A DNA stretch of 64,000 bases, taken from the NCBI GenBank assembly GCA_040954595.2, contig CM082582.2, positions 13,454,001 to 13,518,000 of the forward strand. The letters are read 5' to 3'. Position 1 is the first letter of the stretch, and the number at the start of each line of letters is the position of its first letter. The DNA is from Balanoglossus misakiensis. Taxonomy: Eukaryota; Hemichordata. A program made the translations under genes and the position numbers. This document shows positions 60,144 to 64,000 of the stretch, piece after piece. The notes below the pieces were generated by a model. That model worked only from the letters and a program-made list of their open reading frames with translations, searched no databases and was not told where the DNA came from.

Positions 60144-62760
60144 TTACTGGCATGGCATGACAAGTTTTTCTTGTTCTTGGGGCAGCATGTACCCCAAACC
60201 ATGTCTCATCCCCTCCATGATGGTAGAAATCATCACACTCTCTTCATGGCTTATTTTGTCACTCTGCAGTTTGCCTGTGTATTTTGAGAAAAGAAAAATG
60301 ATCTTTATAAAGTTACCTGTGACTTGAACTCTTACTCTGGTCACCAGAAGTTATAGATGACGTTCACTCACCGAAAATATACTCCGCTTTCTAAGTCACC
60401 CAGGAAACCAAAATGTGTGCCTACCTTCCAATAGACATTTCCTGGCAGTCACTGCTTGATATCCAAGACCTTCACTGTGGATGTATCTGGTTTTCATATC
60501 TCCTTTGGGTAATGGACATTCAACAACTTCAACACCATTGCTATCTTTGACAGTCATCTTTGTGGGACACCAGAATGGCGATGAAATCTGAGGTGATACA
60601 ATACAAGAGATGAATGGGCACCACCTCACCAGACAAAAGCTGTACGTTGAGGGCGCTAATCACATCACCACATGGCTGGTGATGATCTTTAGAATAATTC
60701 TTAACCATACAGAAAATAACACAACCCTCTACTCAAGGCCATGAAGGAGAGTCATCCTAAAAACAATGGGTACCTATCAACAGAAATTACCGTTATCATT
60801 CCCTTGGTACCATAGATATTAGCCTCGTTGCTAAGGCCAATCCTGCCAGAAATCACCAGAACGGCAGTTCTGTTGTCGCTGTACTGCAATATTGCTGTAG
60901 CAGCTTCATCCACTCCTGATCAATACAACAACATAAAAAGCCAATAAAGGTGAATTAGTGTTTTCTTCAGTCACTGGAAAGAGAGCTTCTCTTTTGGCAC
61001 CTGTGAAAAACTCAAGAAAATGACAAATCTACAATAAAACCACTACAAAACAAAGCATTATCAGTGATATACTGAAGGAGTAGTATAATGTTTGTGTTAA
61101 TCATCTTGGTAAAGATAAAGTACCTGTTTCTGAAAGACTTCCTTTAACTGTGATTTTTGGTTTTTCTGGACCATACAGCATTACAGGAACTTGAATAGTG
61201 TAGAGTCCTATATCCAAGATGGCACCACCTCCCAACTCTGAAAATAAGAATGTTTTATATCAGACCTGTTTATTGGGTTTCATCACAACAAATGTGATAT
61301 CACTGTGGACAGCATGGCATATATGAAAATGTCTGCCAAGAAGTTGTATTGCACCAAATGTCAAAGTTGGGCATGTAATTGATATTTGCACCAGCGATTT
61401 CAGAGAATAAGAATTAGTGCTGGCAGATGTCGGACACCAGATGCTGACGGACCATCACCTTATCTAAAAAGCTCTGCATCTCTGTCAGCGGAACTGAAAG
61501 TGGATTTTTGTGAGATTATGCAATACATTACCCTTCTTTGCAATCCTTTCAATATCAATCAGACGATTAATACCAAAATGGGCTGCAATCATTTCCACAT
61601 TACCAATTCTTCCGGATGAGATAATGCTGCGAATCTGCTCATAAATTGGAAAGTGACGACTCCAGATAGCCTAAAAACCGACAATAAACATCAAATTTGG
61701 TTCAGTCATGACAGCATGCAATATGGCTGCCTGCACTAAGAAAGATACACTTCTGAGAGCCACACAAGAGCATTGGATCTGCTGCTACATTTCAATGTTG
61801 CCTCACCTCCATGAAGAAGAGATTTTTCTTTTTGGCCAGTTCTAGAACTTCCTTCGTTTCTTTTACAGTCAATCCCATAGGCTTCTCACAAAGGACTGGC
61901 TTCCCAGCATTCAACATAAGTTTACTCAGCCTGGCATGGTGAGTGTGGATGCTACCAATGTACACAATGTCTGGGGGAAAAAATCATTTATTTATTCTGA
62001 TAAACATTTAAAAATTATCAAATATGTATGAAACCTAAATTATCATACTTAGAAGAGTAAAAGTCATATATGTGTCCAGGAGGATGGTTTATAGCCAAAG
62101 GAATTTGTTTTCACCAATACAACCCATACTTTTAATGTTCAACCAAAAATAGTGAATGATTTATTTGAAAATGTATCAATTTATAAACCATTCATTTCAG
62201 TTTGCGAAAATAGCCTACCGTAGTTTTTTATTGTCGACGCATACCCAGTATTTTTTCTGATGAACATTTAAAAATTGTCAAATATGTATGAAACCTTTAA
62301 AATATTGAGATGCCATTTGTGGAGTATTGTGGCACACTTGTAATCTGCTTGCAAAAGACTTGTCAGTGGATTTAAAGGAGCAATATTCAACATTGCCTGA
62401 GATACACTATGATGACCATGGCAACCCTCCCCGACCACGCCCACACCGTCTTGGCCGGGCTGCATGTGAGGGTCATGCAACTCCAGCTACATTTTGTAGT
62501 GACCATATAAAATTAAACGATTCGCAGCATGTTAACAGCTTACCAATGTTTTCGTCTTTAGAAAGTTCCTCGTAAGACCCGTAAGCTTTGACAATAGAGT
62601 GTTTTTCCGCAAACTGTTTGGCGTCGTCGAGCGATCTGGCAGCTACTGCTTGAATGCAATGCTCTGTCGAGTCCAGTGTCCGAAGAGCGATGCAGAAGTC
62701 CCAGGAGATTTTGCCCGCGCTCACTATACCCCACCGTGTTGGCGAACCCATTGACATCAT
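60144..62760 (-). CDS. DHDH: Dihydrodiol dehydrogenase-like Gfo/Idh/MocA oxidoreductase
   Basis: Seven exons in reading order: 62544-62760, 61807-61970, 61532-61670, 61124-61237, 60791-60915, 60425-60587, 60144-60274; 1053 nt, 350 aa plus TAA, phases consistent. The family is cytosolic NADP-dependent oxidoreductases acting on trans-dihydrodiols and some sugars. The Rossmann start is [11 protein letters not shown] (about 9-19). VLCEKPMG places the EKP motif at 101-103. [10 protein letters not shown] follows, and [11 protein letters not shown] puts the expected catalytic Tyr at 186. [11 protein letters not shown] and [12 protein letters not shown] match the C-terminal sheet, and the terminal exon ([17 protein letters not shown]) aligns with the family's closing helix. 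Slightly longer than the mammalian protein (about 334 aa). Start: two adjacent ATGs at 62760 and 62757; the first is used here. Confidence 0.93.
61390..61497 (+). repeat. Dispersed repeat copy B (SINE-like)
   Basis: Matches copy A at 28208-28312 along its whole length (shared words tttcagagaa, gcagatg/tagatag, atcacc, tatct, aagctc). It sits in the intron between DHDH exons at 61237 and 61532, in the same orientation relative to the host gene as copy A. Confidence 0.6.
61995..62296. repeat. 42-bp direct repeats flanking a 218-bp block in DHDH intron 1
   Basis: 61995-62036 and 62255-62296 share ttctgat[a/g]aacatttaaa then aatt[a/g]tcaaatatgtatg and aaacct, 40 of 42 positions identical by direct reading. 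They could mark a tandem duplication with diverged interior or the edges of an insertion. Confidence 0.85.
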
Positions 62761-63206
62761 GCACAGAACTTTGTAGGTATTCTAATCACAAATTCGACCA
62801 GTATCGGGTTTGCCTCTAACTTCGCTCACGCTTCCGTGTCTTCAACTGGGACGCCACATCGATCAGGGGGCGTGGTCAATGGACAAGGGTGCTGTCCTAA
62901 TGAATACGGCGCCCTCTAGAGTCGTATCAGCCCCTACTCCTAGCTGGGACCTGTATATGACCAAAAGTGGACGAAATACTCTTAATTAAAAATCACTCAG
63001 ACACCAGCCAACTGACATGAGAGTTTAATTTTATTACGAATCAATTATTGAAAATATCTTGCAGGATTAAAAACTACCATTGGGCTTATTATGTATAACT
63101 TGTACATGGATGTATTAAAATACCAGATACTAGATCACGGATATTGGCTTATGGTAACTGAATGATATTGACTAGCCAGTTGTATAGTCTTCTGTTGCCA
63201 TGGCAT
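62761..63206. other. Interval between DHDH start and the C45-type gene stop
   Basis: Contains the DHDH 5' flank (a CpG-containing stretch at about 62.7-62.95 kb) and the 3' UTR of the upstream minus-strand gene. A minus-strand AATAAA (plus tttatt at 63030-63035) lies 172 nt past that gene's stop and is a likely polyadenylation signal. Confidence 0.5.
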
Positions 63207-64000
63207 CTAGGGTTCTGGGAGAGGAAATACCACCACTGGGCCTTGGCTTGTCTTAGGGTTATCGACATACACTGACATCGTACCATTCATCAGGTCAAAT
63301 ACACCTAGAAATCAAAAGTAACACATTTTCAAATTTCAGTGCCACTAACACTGCTGGAGGGACCACTCAAGATTTGTAATTACAACTTATATTATCTGAA
63401 CATTGCTTCGCTCTCATTGTCACTTGTCATTTAGTGATGGTCTCCACCCAACTGTTGCAAGATACTGTTCACCCCTACAAAGGAAAAGAATGGAAATGGA
63501 ATAACCCACCTGTAGCTAGAGTTGCAACATCATCTTTGCCTTTACCATTTCTGTAAATAGGGAAGTCTGAGTCAGCAGTGTCACCAAGGATGTTGAATAT
63601 CTCTTGAAGGTTGCCAGGCACAGGTAGCTTGTCGGCACGGGCACTGCGATGCTGACTGCTTGTGTCATTGTACTGAGAAACATTCAGGTACTGATACCTA
63701 CAGGAAAGCAAGTTCAAACACAGGTCAAAGACTATCATCCAAACTACGTAGAAAATCTTGTGTAACATAATGCATTCTTCAAAGCACACCCCGATCAGGA
63801 AGCACAAAGAATATCGCTACGGAAAATAGTAAAATACAGAGACTTACATGTTAAAATGGTAATAATGGCCATCATCTTTATTATTAGCAAGTGGTACAGT
63901 AAGGTTGCCATAGTGATTGGTTCCAGGTCCAACTTCTACATTGTATAGCATCTGATTTCCTGGTTTGGCCTTGCTGTTTCCAAAATTTAAACTGCAAATG
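63207..64000 (-). CDS. 3' part of a probable C45-type (acyl-CoA:6-APA acyltransferase-like) Ntn hydrolase
   Basis: Three exons are visible in reading order: 63848 to about 63991 (AG acceptor at 63992-63993), 63510-63697 and 63207-63304, ending in TAG. Further 5' exons lie outside the window. The joined peptide includes MLYNVEVGPG, HYYHFNMYQYLNVSQY, HRSARADKLPVPGN, FNILGDTAD ... FPIYR, ATLATGVFDLMNGTMSVYVD and NPKTSQGPVVVFPL. The ordered blocks HFNMY, R-A-xx-LP, ILGDT, TLATxVFD and xxNP resemble the C-terminal half of peptidase C45 proteins, N-terminal-nucleophile hydrolases that include penicillin-biosynthesis acyltransferase and beta-alanyl amine hydrolases. The catalytic Cys would be upstream, so activity cannot be judged. 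The family call is from memory of the motif order. Confidence 0.6.

Noticed and set aside
1-64000. CRISPR array, prophage, insertion sequence, autonomous transposon or retroviral open frame
   Set aside because: No spaced direct repeats of CRISPR type, and no transposase, reverse-transcriptase or integrase signature in any frame.
1-64000. tRNA genes
   Set aside because: No T-loop motif (ggttcgaatcc-like) was seen in a cloverleaf context; the nearest, near 57907, is inside an opsin exon. A covariance-model scan was not possible.

Overview
The window is eukaryotic nuclear DNA from an animal. Every recognisable protein is split into short exons with GT-AG boundaries, the introns are AT-rich and a few hundred bases to about 3 kb long, and the families present are metazoan: an opsin, a CUB/LDLa receptor, GPAA1, CYC1 and a WDR97-like protein. 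A marine invertebrate bilaterian (hemichordate, echinoderm, cephalochordate or lophotrochozoan) fits best, but sequence alone does not decide. There are no bacterial genes, CRISPR arrays or rRNA, and I saw no tRNA.

Layout from left to right: (1) minus 833-2865, DUF1295 / steroid 5-alpha-reductase-like membrane enzyme, 5 exons, 308 aa. (2) 2.9-9.5 kb, no coding support, ending in a CpG-containing possible promoter. (3) plus 10293-26830, WDR97-like WD40 protein, about 36 exons, about 1599 aa, with a run of phase-2 micro-exons near its 3' end. (4) minus 27988-36971, single-pass receptor with two CUB-type and three LDLa-type modules, 10 exons, 528 aa. (5) 37-44.3 kb, nothing coding. (6) minus 44329-50025, GPAA1, 12 exons. 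(7) plus 51802-54352, CYC1, 8 exons, 306 aa. (8) 54.4-56.5 kb, an orphan exon-like block and a long palindrome. (9) minus 56498-59416, tetraopsin closest to Opn5, 4 exons, 476 aa. (10) minus 60144-62760, dihydrodiol dehydrogenase, 7 exons, 350 aa. (11) minus 63207-64000, 3' part of a probable C45-type Ntn hydrolase, continuing beyond the window.

Exon boundaries were read by eye from splice sites, and summed coding lengths were checked for divisibility by three. All complete models close in frame except one uncertain junction in GPAA1.

The genes do not form a single pathway. GPAA1 (ER, GPI transamidase) and CYC1 (mitochondrial complex III) are head to head, and a WDR97-like gene lies in the same window. 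From what I know of human 8q24.3, GPAA1, CYC1 and WDR97 are also close neighbours there, so this looks like an ancient linkage with changed orientation and different intervening genes.
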